Shown here: piece by piece, positions 1 to 7,368 of the stretch
Layout: each line of letters opens with the position of its first letter
How positions within the stretch are numbered: the first letter of the stretch is position 1
From: an uncultured Thermomicrobiales bacterium
GTDB taxonomy: Bacteria; Chloroflexota; Chloroflexia; Thermomicrobiales; UBA6265
Direction: 5' to 3'
DNA: 22,251 bases
Assembly (NCBI GenBank): GCA_902806355.1
Contig: CADCWI010000086.1
Span: 1-22,251, forward strand
Position numbers and translations under genes: made by a program
The notes under the pieces: generated by a model
Told to the model about the DNA's origin: nothing
Seen by the model: the letters and a program-made list of their open reading frames with translations, nothing else
Database searches by the model: none

Positions 1-2
1 CG

Positions 3-626
3 ACGATCTTCGCGGTGAACGTTGACGGCACCTTCAACGTGCTGGAGGCCTGCCGCGAAAGCGGGATTCAAGCCCTGGTGTTTTCCTCATCCATGGCCTA
101 TGGATGGGGCTCGGTCTACTCGGTCACGAAGGTCCTCGGCGAAGAGCTCTGTCGCTCGTACCACGAGATGACCGGAGCCAGCGTCGTGATGCTCCGATAC
201 CATGAATTCGTTCCTGCCTCCTACCTGACGTACGGCGTGCGCTTGCTTCGCAACGGCGTAGACCGCTCTGATGTCGCTTCGGCGACGCTGGCGGCGCTGC
301 GCGCGAGCGTCGAGCGCCGGGTGGAGCGGTTCTGCACGATCGTACATACCGATCATGGGATGCCGCCGGAAGTAATCGGTGATTTTCAACGACTGGGTCC
401 GGGGTGGTGCGAGCAGCAGGTGCCCGGCGCCCGGCACCTGATCGATAAGTATTCGCTCGACCTTCCCGCCAAGGTCGAGCAGCACGACCTCTCGGCGGCC
501 GCGCGCGACCTCGATTGGCGGCCAGCGGTTGGCTTCGTGGAGTTTCTCCGCGATCTGTCCAAGCGGGACGGGCGACGGGAAGATGTGCAACCGCTCTGGG
601 TACCGGGAGCGTTGCCGCTCTCCTAG
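3..626 (+). CDS. NAD-dependent epimerase/dehydratase family protein, 3' part
   Basis: C-terminal part of an extended short-chain dehydrogenase (NAD-dependent sugar epimerase/dehydratase type). The reading frame is open to the left edge, so the true start and the Gly-rich NAD-binding loop lie outside the window. Visible signals are the GTFNVLEAC helix, the SSSMAYG strand and a YSVTK match to the catalytic YxxxK (Tyr codon at 117-119, Lys at 129-131). An odd point is that only about six residues separate the SSS motif from YxxxK, where relatives usually have about twenty or more with a Pro-rich loop, so an in-frame internal deletion is possible. Substrate cannot be told. It is followed by a 164-bp gap before the aldo/keto reductase, so it may or may not share a transcript with it. 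Confidence 0.75.
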   Translation, partial: TIFAVNVDGTFNVLEACRESGIQALVFSSSMAYGWGSVYSVTKVLGEELCRSYHEMTGASVVMLRYHEFVPASYLTYGVRLLRNGVDRSDVASATLAALRASVERRVERFCTIVHTDHGMPPEVIGDFQRLGPGWCEQQVPGARHLIDKYSLDLPAKVEQHDLSAAARDLDWRPAVGFVEFLRDLSKRDGRREDVQPLWVPGALPLS

Positions 627-704
627 CGAGGCCCGTCGGTCAGGAGGCCCAGGCGCAGCGCTCGACAGGGTCGCGTCCCGGATCGACCATACTCAAGGAA
701 GGGA

Positions 705-753
705 GTCGGCACGGTCCGAACATCGTGCCGACCACGGAATGGGTTGGTTCCGT
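705..753. repeat. Two adjacent inverted repeats between epimerase and aldo/keto reductase
   Basis: GTCGGCACG at 705-713 pairs perfectly with CGTGCCGAC at 724-732 (9-bp stem, 10-nt loop). It is followed directly by ACGGAA (734-739) pairing with TTCCGT (748-753). Neither has a T-tract. They could be a factor-dependent or weak terminator of the upstream gene, or operator/leader structures for the aldo/keto reductase operon starting at 791. The pairing is seen; the role is inferred. Confidence 0.45.
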
Positions 754-790
754 TGCGCCGGTGAGCGTTCGGTGAAGGTCAGAGGGGCAT

Positions 791-1690
791 ATGAAGAAGA
801 CAGCCTTCGGGAACACGGGACTGCACGTCTCCCGGATCGGTCTGGGCGGGTACCCGTTCTCAGGCGTGAACCGTGCTCGCGACTGGGATCCGTACTCTCC
901 TTCCGGTCGAGCCTCAGTGCTCGCGACGATCCACCGCGCGCTCGACCTCGGTATCAACTACATCGACACCGCACCTGGTTACGGAAATGGCCATAGCGAG
1001 CGCCTCATCGGCGAGATTATGCAGACCCGGCGCGACGAGTGCGTGCTCGCGACGAAGGTCGGGTGGAAGGGGCTCGACAAGGATGCCGTGATGTCGAGCG
1101 TCCGCAGCAGTCTGGAGCGGCTCCAGACGGAGTACGTCGACGTGGCTCAATTCCACGGCGGCATGTACACCCATGACGATTACAAGCACATTGTGCATGG
1201 CGGCCCGCTCGAGGCACTGCACGAGCTGCGGCAAAGTGGGGAGGTGCGCTTCATCGGTCTGACGGCGGAGGAGCCGTGGACAGCGCGCCCCTTCTTGGAG
1301 AGTGGCGAGTTCCAGATCCTGCAGCTTGCGTACAACCTCATCTACCAGTCGGCATCCCTCCACGCCCTTGACGATGCACGGCAGCACGAAGTCGGCGTCG
1401 TCACGATGCGGACGATGACCTCGGGAATCCTGCAGCGTCTTCTCCAGTCGCTGGCACCGGAGTGGCTGGAGGCACGCGATCCGTACGAGGTGTGTCTCGG
1501 ATTCGTGCTTTCGGATCCACGCGTCCACGTCGCGCTCGTGGGGATGCGGTGGCCGGAAGAAGTCGAACGAAACGTTCGCCTGGTCGAGGGATTCTCTCCA
1601 CCGCTCGATATTTCGGCGGTGCCCCGGCTCACCGCCGGAATTTACGGGGCAGAGGACGTTGAAGCGAGCGGGGATCGCGCGCATGACTGA
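791..1690 (+). CDS. Aldo/keto reductase
   Basis: A 299-residue aldo/keto reductase that would reduce an aldehyde or ketone with NAD(P)H in the cytoplasm. It has the family signature near the N-terminus (FGNTGLHVSRIGLGG) and a complete catalytic tetrad: D59 and Y64 in NYIDTAPGYGNGHSE, K89 in LATKVG and H122 in VAQFHGG. Length is typical for bacterial single-domain (beta/alpha)8 members of the general dehydrogenase type. The ATG start is preceded by AGAGGGG. Its last codons overlap the next gene (ATG at 1683), which indicates translational coupling with the metallo-hydrolase and a shared operon with it. The physiological substrate is not evident; catabolic neighbours suggest a sugar-derived or nitrile-derived aldehyde, which is inference. 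Confidence 0.92.
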   Translation: MKKTAFGNTGLHVSRIGLGGYPFSGVNRARDWDPYSPSGRASVLATIHRALDLGINYIDTAPGYGNGHSERLIGEIMQTRRDECVLATKVGWKGLDKDAVMSSVRSSLERLQTEYVDVAQFHGGMYTHDDYKHIVHGGPLEALHELRQSGEVRFIGLTAEEPWTARPFLESGEFQILQLAYNLIYQSASLHALDDARQHEVGVVTMRTMTSGILQRLLQSLAPEWLEARDPYEVCLGFVLSDPRVHVALVGMRWPEEVERNVRLVEGFSPPLDISAVPRLTAGIYGAEDVEASGDRAHD

Positions 1691-2345
1691 TCGACGGACA
1701 GGACCGGCGACGCTCCATTGGGATGTCTTGACGATCGGCCACCTGAGTCGCAACCGGTTCTGGGGCGAGTCCGACGATCGAGCCTACCGTGAACCGCTCT
1801 GCACGAGCACACTCATCCAGACGGCTGAGCACAACGTAGTGGTCGACCCCGGACTCCCCTTAGAGGAGATGGCGCGCATCCTGGACCGCCGGGCTGGCAT
1901 CGTGCCTGGCTCAGTGGACATCGTCTTTCTCACGCACTTTCATGGAGACCACCGCGTGGGCCTGGACGCATTTCCGCACGCCGTGTGGTACATGCCCGCT
2001 GCGGAGATTGAGCACTGCGAACGTCACCTCGCGGCGGAGAGCCCAGACCGCGAGGTGCTGGATCTCCTGCGCCCGGTAGGACCAACGCTCTTCCCTGGAA
2101 TCACGGTGCTGGCGACACCGGGACATAGCGCCGGGCATGCATCGCTGCTGTTCGAAAGCGAGGGGATGCGGATCGCGGTGGCTGGAGACGCCGCGATGAC
2201 CCGCGACTTCTTCGTCAATCGCGATTATTACTTCAACACGGTCGACGCCGAGGCGGCGGTCACCTCCATCGAGACTCTCTCGCGCGCGGCCGACGTGGTG
2301 GTGCCCGGTCACGACAACTTCTTCCTCAATCGGCCTTTGGAGTAA
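1683..2345 (+). CDS. Metallo-beta-lactamase-fold hydrolase
   Basis: A 220-residue protein of the metallo-beta-lactamase fold, likely a cytoplasmic Zn-dependent hydrolase (lactone, thioester or similar; exact substrate unknown). Metal-binding motifs in order: HFHGDH (H85, H87, D89, H90), PGHSAGH (H148), AGDAAM (D169) and PGHDNF (H210), a full dinuclear set. I take ATG 1683, overlapping the preceding stop by 8 nt, as the start; a TTG at 1659 would add eight residues and cannot be excluded. The spacing to the nitrilase is 72 bp, so the three genes probably form one transcript. The arrangement resembles lactonase-like members such as the AHL lactonases, but nothing here proves that activity. Confidence 0.88.
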   Translation: MTDRRTGPATLHWDVLTIGHLSRNRFWGESDDRAYREPLCTSTLIQTAEHNVVVDPGLPLEEMARILDRRAGIVPGSVDIVFLTHFHGDHRVGLDAFPHAVWYMPAAEIEHCERHLAAESPDREVLDLLRPVGPTLFPGITVLATPGHSAGHASLLFESEGMRIAVAGDAAMTRDFFVNRDYYFNTVDAEAAVTSIETLSRAADVVVPGHDNFFLNRPLE

Positions 2346-2417
2346 CGCCGAACGGAGCAATACGACGATCCAGGCGGCGGGCGATCGATTGATCAGAGCG
2401 AGCAAAGCGGGGCAAAG

Positions 2418-3386
2418 ATGGGGGACCAGTTCGCAGTAACCAGAGCGGCGGCGGTACAGGCGGCACCGGTCTTTCTGGATCGGGACGCATCGGTGGCCAA
2501 GGCGTGCCGGTTGATCGCCGAAGCGGGGTCCGCTGGGGCGAACCTCGCGGTCTTCGGCGAGACCTGGTTGCCCGGCTACCCGATCTGGCTGGATGTCGCC
2601 CCCGGCGCGGGCTTGTGGAACCATCAACCCGCCAAGGACATCTTCACCCGCCTCGTCGCCAACGCCGTCGAGGTGCCGGGCCCGGTCACGGAGGCGTTGG
2701 GTGCCGCGGCGGCTGAAGCCGGGTGCGCCGTCGTCATGGGCATCCATGAGCGCGAACGCGGCCGCCCTGCCGGTACCCTTTACAACACCATCCTCTACCT
2801 CGGCGTGGATGGCCGACTGCTGGGCAAACACCGGAAACTGATCCCAACCTACACCGAGCGTTTGGTCTGGGGTCGCGGCGATGGCAGTACGCTCGGTGTA
2901 GTCGATCTGCCTCAGGCGCGGGTGGGCGGTCTGGTCTGCTGGGAGCACTGGATGCCGCTTGCCCGCCACGCGATGCACGTCACCGGTGAGCAGATCCACG
3001 CTGCTCTCTGGCCCACGGTCAAAGACATGCACCTGGTTGCGTCGCGCCACTATGCCTTCGAGGGACGTTGCTTCGTAGTTGCCGTTGGTTCCGTGCTCCG
3101 CCGGGATCAGGTGCCGGAGGACCTGGAAATTTTCCGAGGCGACCGAATAGATCCCGGTGCACCTCTCCTGGCGGGCGGAAGCGCGATCATCGGTCCGGAC
3201 GGTGAGTGTCTTGTCGGTCCGGCAGGTGCCGTGGAGACGATCCTCTATGCCGATCTCGACCTTGCGCGCATCCCGGCAGAGAACCTGACCTTCGATGCCG
3301 TCGGTCACTATGGTCGCCCGGACGTCTTCACGCTAACCGTCAACACGAATCCCCAGACATACCTGGACACCGAGAACCAACCTTGA
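2418..3386 (+). CDS. Nitrilase (carbon-nitrogen hydrolase family)
   Basis: A 322-residue member of the nitrilase branch, which hydrolyses a nitrile R-CN to the carboxylate and ammonia. The catalytic triad is in classic context: E48 in FGETWLPGYP, K140 in GKHRKLIPTYTER and C174 in GLVCWEHWMP. CWEHWMP and the KHRKL-PT-ER stretch are typical of true aliphatic/aryl nitrilases rather than amidases or NAD synthetase domains, and the 34-residue K-to-C spacing fits known enzymes. Known relatives form helical oligomers in the cytoplasm. It is the third gene of the aldo/keto reductase - metallo-hydrolase run. A likely role is nitrile detoxification or use, possibly of plant-derived cyanide compounds (inference). 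The ATG start at 2418 lies a few bases after a purine-rich GCAAAGCGGGG. Confidence 0.92.
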   Translation: MGDQFAVTRAAAVQAAPVFLDRDASVAKACRLIAEAGSAGANLAVFGETWLPGYPIWLDVAPGAGLWNHQPAKDIFTRLVANAVEVPGPVTEALGAAAAEAGCAVVMGIHERERGRPAGTLYNTILYLGVDGRLLGKHRKLIPTYTERLVWGRGDGSTLGVVDLPQARVGGLVCWEHWMPLARHAMHVTGEQIHAALWPTVKDMHLVASRHYAFEGRCFVVAVGSVLRRDQVPEDLEIFRGDRIDPGAPLLAGGSAIIGPDGECLVGPAGAVETILYADLDLARIPAENLTFDAVGHYGRPDVFTLTVNTNPQTYLDTENQP

Positions 3387-3755
3387 GACTGCAGTACCCA
3401 CTCCCTGTGCTCGGTTGTCGCGGTACTGTGGTATCGAGCAAGACCTCAAGAGGGCGAGTAACAGCGCCCTCGCTCCAGGAAGATGTCAGGCAGTCCATCT
3501 TGGCGCCCGGCAGTGACGCGGACAGATCGCGCAGGTCAAGGAGCGGAAAGACGCGCTCAGGCTGGAAGAAACCGTGCATGAACGCTGGCCCTTGCTCTCC
3601 TCCCGGGAGTGACCGTAACCCCTGACGTAATCGAAAGGCGCTCGCCTATCGATACCTAGTGACTTCGCCTACGATAGCCTGCACCTCTTGATGTTCACGC
3701 CCGCCGGCGAACGCATCCACGAATGTCCTCATGCATAAAGTGATGGAGCGAGTCC
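3387..3755. other. Intergenic stretch between nitrilase and serine hydrolase, no clear gene
   Basis: No convincing gene lies in these 369 bp. A minus-strand frame from about 3733 down to 3398 stays open except for one TAG (3646-3648) and reads protein-like (starting MRTFVDAFAGGREHQ), but I do not recognise it. It could be a decayed gene or chance in GC-rich DNA. The base composition is milder than in the flanking genes. A hairpin at 3450-3471 is listed separately. The serine hydrolase promoter should lie near the right end. Confidence 0.4.
3450..3471 (+). terminator. Hairpin downstream of the nitrilase operon
   Basis: GAGGGCG at 3450-3456 pairs perfectly with CGCCCTC at 3465-3471 around an 8-nt loop, 64 bp after the nitrilase stop codon. 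There is no following T-tract, so it is at best a weak or factor-assisted terminator. Confidence 0.3.
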
Positions 3756-5207
3756 GTGTCCGATTTCCCCGGTTCATCGGTCGATGTCTTGCAAGAGGCG
3801 CTTACTTATGTCGAATCCTGGATCGAATTCCGTGTCTGGAAGCTCTGTACACCCGGTGCGCAGGTAGCTGTCTGGTTTAACGGCGCCATCCAATTCAGCA
3901 AAGCATACGGCGTCTCGAATCTCGATACGCGCGAACCGCTGACGACCTCGCACCTTTTCCGCATCGCCTCGCACTCCAAGACCTTCACCGCGACGGCCAT
4001 CATGCAACTCGTCGAAGCAGGCGAGCTACGGCTCGACGACACAGTGGGGACGTGGATCCCGGAACTGGCGGAGGCCGGGTCGCCACTGGCAGACGCTACT
4101 GTGCGCGAGCTCGTCTCGCACTCCGCGGGCGTCATCCGCGACGGTGTCGACTCCACCTTCTGGACGCACAGCCGACCGTTCCCCGGCGCGGAAGAGTTGC
4201 TGCACATGTCCATTCGTGAAGGCGCCGTCCGCCAACCAGAGGCAACGTTCAAGTACACAAACATCGGTTTCTCGTTGTTGGGCATGATCGTCGGCAAGGC
4301 AGCCGAAAGCACATACAACGAGTACACCAGGCGCGCAATCATCGAGAAGCTCGGACTCCGCAACACCGGACCGGAACTGGACGAAGCTCGCATCTCGGAA
4401 TATGCGGGCGGTCACAGCGGGCTTGCCAGCTGGACCGAGCGACAGGTCATCCCGCACGTCGATACACATGCCATGGCGGCAGCGACCGGGTTCTTTTCCA
4501 CCGCGGACGACATGGTGCATTTCGCCTCGGCGCACTTCTTCGGCGATGGGCGGCTGATCAGCGATCGATCGAAAAACGAGATGCAGCGGCCGGTTTGGAC
4601 GGGGCAGAACCCGGACGCTCCGCAGGATGGCTACGGTTACGGCACAACCGTTCATCACTACGACGGGCATCGCATGGTGGGGCACTCGGGCGGATATCCG
4701 GGGCACATCACCCGCACGATGTGGGATCCAAAGGAAGGACTCGCGATCTCCGTACTGACCAACGCGGTCGATGGACCGGCGGAGGAACTTGCGGCCGGGA
4801 TTCTGAAAATTCTTGACAAGGCACGCGAGGTGTCGCCAAAGCTGCCGCTCGACTCCGGTCTCGTCAGCAGTGCGGAGATACCGCGCCCTGAGGCGCCGGA
4901 CCATGAGATCGATCTCGGTATCTTCACCGGCCGCTTTGCCGCACTCTGGGGCGTGACGGATGTCTTCGTCCTGAGTGGCAAACTTTACGCAAGCAGTCCG
5001 GTTGGACCGTCGCCGATAGTTCAGCCCTATGAACTGGCGGTCATCGACGAGAACACGCTGCGCATTATGGGCGGTTCGCCGTTCGCATCGGTCGGGGAAC
5101 TCTTTCGATACGAGCGCGACGCTGACGGCAAGGTCATGAGCCTGTTCACTGGCGGCATGAAGGCTTGGCCCATCGAGGACTACCGTGCCAGTGACCGGGT
5201 GCTGTAG
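3756..5207 (+). CDS. Serine hydrolase, beta-lactamase class C / esterase type
   Basis: A 483-residue penicillin-binding-protein-like serine hydrolase. The three active-site boxes are present: SxxK as S72-H-S-K75, YxN as Y167-T-N169, and the KTG-equivalent H310-S-G312 in GHSGGYPGH. HSG in place of KTG is usual in esterases, peptidases and transacylases of this family, so antibiotic resistance should not be assumed. The part after about residue 385 (LGIFTGRFAALWG onwards) resembles the small beta-barrel domain that follows many of these hydrolases. There is no signal peptide, so the protein is probably cytoplasmic, which is unusual for a beta-lactamase and fits an esterase/D-aminopeptidase role. 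The GTG start is supported by GGAG about 8 nt upstream. It appears to be a single-gene unit. Confidence 0.9.
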   Translation: MSDFPGSSVDVLQEALTYVESWIEFRVWKLCTPGAQVAVWFNGAIQFSKAYGVSNLDTREPLTTSHLFRIASHSKTFTATAIMQLVEAGELRLDDTVGTWIPELAEAGSPLADATVRELVSHSAGVIRDGVDSTFWTHSRPFPGAEELLHMSIREGAVRQPEATFKYTNIGFSLLGMIVGKAAESTYNEYTRRAIIEKLGLRNTGPELDEARISEYAGGHSGLASWTERQVIPHVDTHAMAAATGFFSTADDMVHFASAHFFGDGRLISDRSKNEMQRPVWTGQNPDAPQDGYGYGTTVHHYDGHRMVGHSGGYPGHITRTMWDPKEGLAISVLTNAVDGPAEELAAGILKILDKAREVSPKLPLDSGLVSSAEIPRPEAPDHEIDLGIFTGRFAALWGVTDVFVLSGKLYASSPVGPSPIVQPYELAVIDENTLRIMGGSPFASVGELFRYERDADGKVMSLFTGGMKAWPIEDYRASDRVL

Positions 5208-5334
5208 CGTCGTTCACATTTGAAACAATGGAATGTGGAAGGGTGGAGTACTGCTCTCCCAGTTCCGCACTGCAGCACGCTGCGGTCGCGGCAAACGGTG
5301 GGCGGTGTCCCGCCATTGACACGCGGATCGATCA

Positions 5335-6240
5335 GCAGTCATGGCGCCCCGAGCCGCGATGTCGCTCGGACCCGCGCAGACGCCGGGTATCACACGACCG
5401 GCAACCTAGGCCGCAACGGTTTACGAAAGACACCGTCCTCTCGATGCTGCAGAGCCGCTTCTATCCCGGCAAGCACGCGGCACTGGTCGATGAGGTGCTT
5501 TTCAATGCCGCCATCGCGGCGCGGTTCCGCAACATCCGTCGCAACACCAGTTCGCCAGCAACGGCACCAACGCCGTGGGCCCTGTCCCGCGTTGCAACTG
5601 CGGTTCGGCTATGCGGCTCACCGGTGGCGCTGCCCAGCGGCGACGAGCCGAGTGCGCGACCCACCGGCAAGGCTTGGACTGCCGGGCGCCATCATTTTTT
5701 TCGCCGATGTTGTGGAGGACCAGCTCGGACAACTCCTGACGACCTTCGCCATCCCGCAAGAGCGACGAGAGGCGCTGATCCAACGGTGGCAGGAACTGCG
5801 CGGCGAACGCCAGAGCACAGAAGCCGAGCGGGCGCGACTGGAGCGGAAAGCCGAACAGGTGAAGCTGCTCTACATCGAGGGTGAACTGGATGACGGCGAG
5901 TACCGGCGACAGCGTGCCCAGATAGCCGAGTCCCTCGCCGCGATCCCGGTTGACGACTTGCCGTCGACCGAAGCGGTCGGACGCCGCCTGGCGCAGATGC
6001 TTGCCGACCTGTCGCAAGCCTGGACAGTGGCGACACCACCGGAACGGCACGCGAGTCCGAAGGAGGTGTTTGCGGACGTGGCGATCGCAAACAGAACGGC
6101 CGTAGTGGTGAAGCCACGACCGGGACTGGCACCATTCTTTGCATCGCTGGAGTGTCAACCGAAGTCGTGGATAACGTCCGAGCGGAAGCGACGGGGTCGG
6201 TCACGCCAATGCGTTATGTTCCGCCCGGAGCAATTATCAT
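5335..6240 (+). pseudogene. Large serine recombinase, frameshifted C-terminal remnant
   Basis: Remains of a large serine recombinase (resolvase/integrase family), readable only by switching frames. The first piece reads SRDVARTRADAGYHTTGNLGRN. A shift near 5425 leads to RFTKDTVLSMLQSRFYPG and KHAALVDEVLFNAA, the recombinase domain, with about a dozen residues missing between those two. A second shift near 5585 gives the zinc-ribbon part (RCNCGSAMRLTGG, then ECATHRQGLDCRAPSFF). A third, at the seven-T run 5694-5700, leads to VEDQLGQLLTTFAIPQERREALIQRW and the coiled-coil motif YIEGELDDGEYRRQRAQI. The tail KPRPGLAPFF / RKRRG is also typical of the family. The N-terminal catalytic domain with its active serine is absent. 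It is therefore inactive and marks an old integration event. Confidence 0.85.
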
Positions 6241-6368
6241 CGCCGAGCCACTGGAGAGGCGTTCGGTGGATACTTCACGGCGATCATCGTATCAGCAACC
6301 ACGTCATTACACGCTCATCCCAGATCGGCTGAAGACGATTCAACGGCGACCTCATCACACTCTAATGA

Positions 6369-6440
6369 GAAATTGCCGAAGAGTTTGGCGTGTCACACGA
6401 GACGATTCGAGCGGCGGGACATGCTAAGGCCGTCGAGTGA
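6369..6440 (+). pseudogene. Helix-turn-helix remnant
   Basis: In frame 3 the codons from 6369 read EIAEEFGVSHETIRA and end at a TGA at 6438. This is a textbook helix-turn-helix recognition unit as found at the end of recombinases and transposases. Two stops (TAA 6363-6365 and TGA 6366-6368) lie immediately upstream in the frame, so it has no start and cannot be expressed as such. It is most simply the far C-terminal part of the decayed recombinase upstream. A very similar unit occurs at 17681-17812. Confidence 0.6.
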
Positions 6441-6611
6441 TGATCGGCTGCTACAGAGGATCCAGTTGGCTTAGTGCTGAAACGTGGATCGTCCTGGGAA
6501 GGAGAGTCGTAGTCACGAAAGCCGCGGTGTCTCACTCCACTTCAGCACTCCATGGGTGCGGAGCGTGGCGACGAGTAGATCGCGGCGATCGTGGTTGTTA
6601 CTTCCGCAGAG

Positions 6612-6763
6612 GCCTGGCATTGGAAGTGCTCAAGGACACTCAGCGCCGCGGCCTGGTGGAGAACACCATGATGCTCACGTTTATCGAGACGAGCGATACC
6701 GTGGGCACCCTAAAGATGCGCCCGATCTTTTTGAGGAAGGCAGTGCATGAAGATCGGTCTTGA
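6612..6763 (+). pseudogene. Possible sulfatase C-terminal scrap
   Basis: One frame reads EVLKDTQRRGLVENTMML then TFIETSDTVGTLKM. This resembles the sulfatase/alkaline phosphatase stretch of the form L-x2-Gl-x-eNT-x-v-x-FTSDhGd-x-lG, but with about three residues around the HG pair missing. There is no sulfatase active-site Cys/Ser motif and no plausible start. The frame runs a few codons into the next gene. The resemblance is short, so it may be coincidence. Confidence 0.25.
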
Positions 6764-7118
6764 TTACTGGCAGGTGATAAGCCACTACCCCGAGTACTTT
6801 CAGGCATTGGTGGACGCCATGGCGGCCCAGGGGCATGAAGTCCATATTGTTTCAGCGATTGGCAGGGGCCGGATAGGCACCATCGAGAACGAGGTAAAGA
6901 GTGTGCTGACCGGGTTTGCGGCCTGCCATGAAGTGGTCTTCAGCAACCCGCGGCAGTCCCCCGAACTGAAGCTGGCCAAGTGCCAGGAGCTGGGGATCAC
7001 CGTCTTTTACGATGACCGGGATGATGTCTGCCGGCTGCTCAACCACAACGGTATCCTGGCAATGCGAGTGACCCGGAAGGACGACCGAAGGAGCGATGTA
7101 GAAGCTGAGCGAAACTGA
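6747..7118 (+). CDS. Small HAD-like hydrolase family protein
   Basis: A 123-residue cytoplasmic protein resembling a minimal haloacid-dehalogenase fold. Motif I is MKIGLDYW (D6, with W8 where the acid/base Asp of phosphatases normally sits). Motif II is the Ser in HIVSAIG (S36). A Lys (K75 or K78) in [13 protein letters not shown] fits motif III. Motif IV is [13 protein letters not shown] (D89, D90, D92, D93). There is no cap domain. The missing second Asp of DxD suggests altered chemistry or a binding role. The ATG start is well supported by GAGGAAGG about 6 nt upstream. It lies directly after recombinase debris and only 67 bp before rpmJ, but the strong promoter between them means they need not be co-transcribed. 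The HAD assignment is by motif only. Confidence 0.7.
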   Translation: MKIGLDYWQVISHYPEYFQALVDAMAAQGHEVHIVSAIGRGRIGTIENEVKSVLTGFAACHEVVFSNPRQSPELKLAKCQELGITVFYDDRDDVCRLLNHNGILAMRVTRKDDRRSDVEAERN

Positions 7119-7132
7119 TCTACGCTCTGGTA

Positions 7133-7161
7133 TTGATACTTCGTATCATGTGTGCTATACT
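7133..7161 (+). promoter_or_regulatory. Sigma-70-type promoter of rpmJ
   Basis: TTGATA (7133-7138) and TATACT (7156-7161) are separated by exactly 17 bp, each five of six matches to the vegetative consensus. The start codon of rpmJ is 25 bp after the -10 box. This is the clearest promoter in the window. Confidence 0.75.
7134..7148. promoter_or_regulatory. Palindromic operator overlapping the rpmJ promoter, possible Zur box
   Basis: TGATAC-TTC-GTATCA is a perfect 6-bp inverted repeat of 15 bp total. It covers most of the -35 box and the upstream part of the spacer, so a bound repressor would block RNA polymerase. The TGA...TCA ends and 15-bp size match the layout of actinobacterial-type Zur boxes, although the central bases differ. 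Because zinc-independent L36 paralogues are commonly Zur-controlled in other bacteria, a zinc-responsive repressor is the leading guess. The palindrome is seen; the identity of the regulator is inferred. Confidence 0.55.
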
Positions 7162-7185
7162 AGAGCGAGTCAGAAGGAGAGTGCC

Positions 7186-7311
7186 ATGAAGGTGCTGAAC
7201 TCGCTGCGATCAGCGAAAACGCGGGACCGGAACAGCCAGATGGTCCGCCGCAACGGTCGGCTCTACATCATTGATAAGAAGAACCCTCGATTCAAGGCCC
7301 GCCAGGGCTAA
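7186..7311 (+). CDS. rpmJ: 50S ribosomal protein L36, zinc-independent (C-minus) form
   Basis: A 41-residue protein beginning [11 protein letters not shown] and ending NPRFKARQG, clearly ribosomal protein L36. It is the long type with the extra NSLRSAK segment, and it contains no Cys and no His at all, so it cannot hold the zinc ion bound by the C-plus form through its Cys/His ligands. In many bacteria such C-minus copies are spare versions made under zinc starvation, which releases zinc from ribosomes. The start is fixed by AGAAGGAGA 5-14 nt upstream. It stands alone, away from the usual S13-S11-S4-rpoA operon, consistent with an accessory paralogue. It has its own promoter with an embedded palindrome and a downstream hairpin. 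Confidence 0.93.
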   Translation: MKVLNSLRSAKTRDRNSQMVRRNGRLYIIDKKNPRFKARQG

Positions 7312-7327
7312 GGCTCCAGGGAGTTTC

Positions 7328-7368
7328 GAAGACCACGCATCGGGAGACCGAGCGTGGTCTTCCCCTTT
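7328..7368 (+). terminator. Terminator hairpin after rpmJ
   Basis: GAAGACCACGC (7328-7338) pairs perfectly with GCGTGGTCTTC (7352-7362), an 11-bp stem with a 13-nt loop, 16 bp after the rpmJ stop. It is followed by CCCTTTAA, a short and weak T-tract. It is a probable intrinsic terminator for the single-gene rpmJ transcript. Confidence 0.7.

Noticed and set aside
1911..3308. 465-codon open frame on the minus strand opposite the metallo-hydrolase and nitrilase
   Set aside because: It lies antisense to two genes with complete active-site motifs, has no recognisable domain and spans their intergenic gap; a GC-rich shadow frame.
3756..5207. Antibiotic-resistance beta-lactamase
   Set aside because: It has HSG rather than KTG and no signal peptide; the esterase/peptidase branch is more likely.
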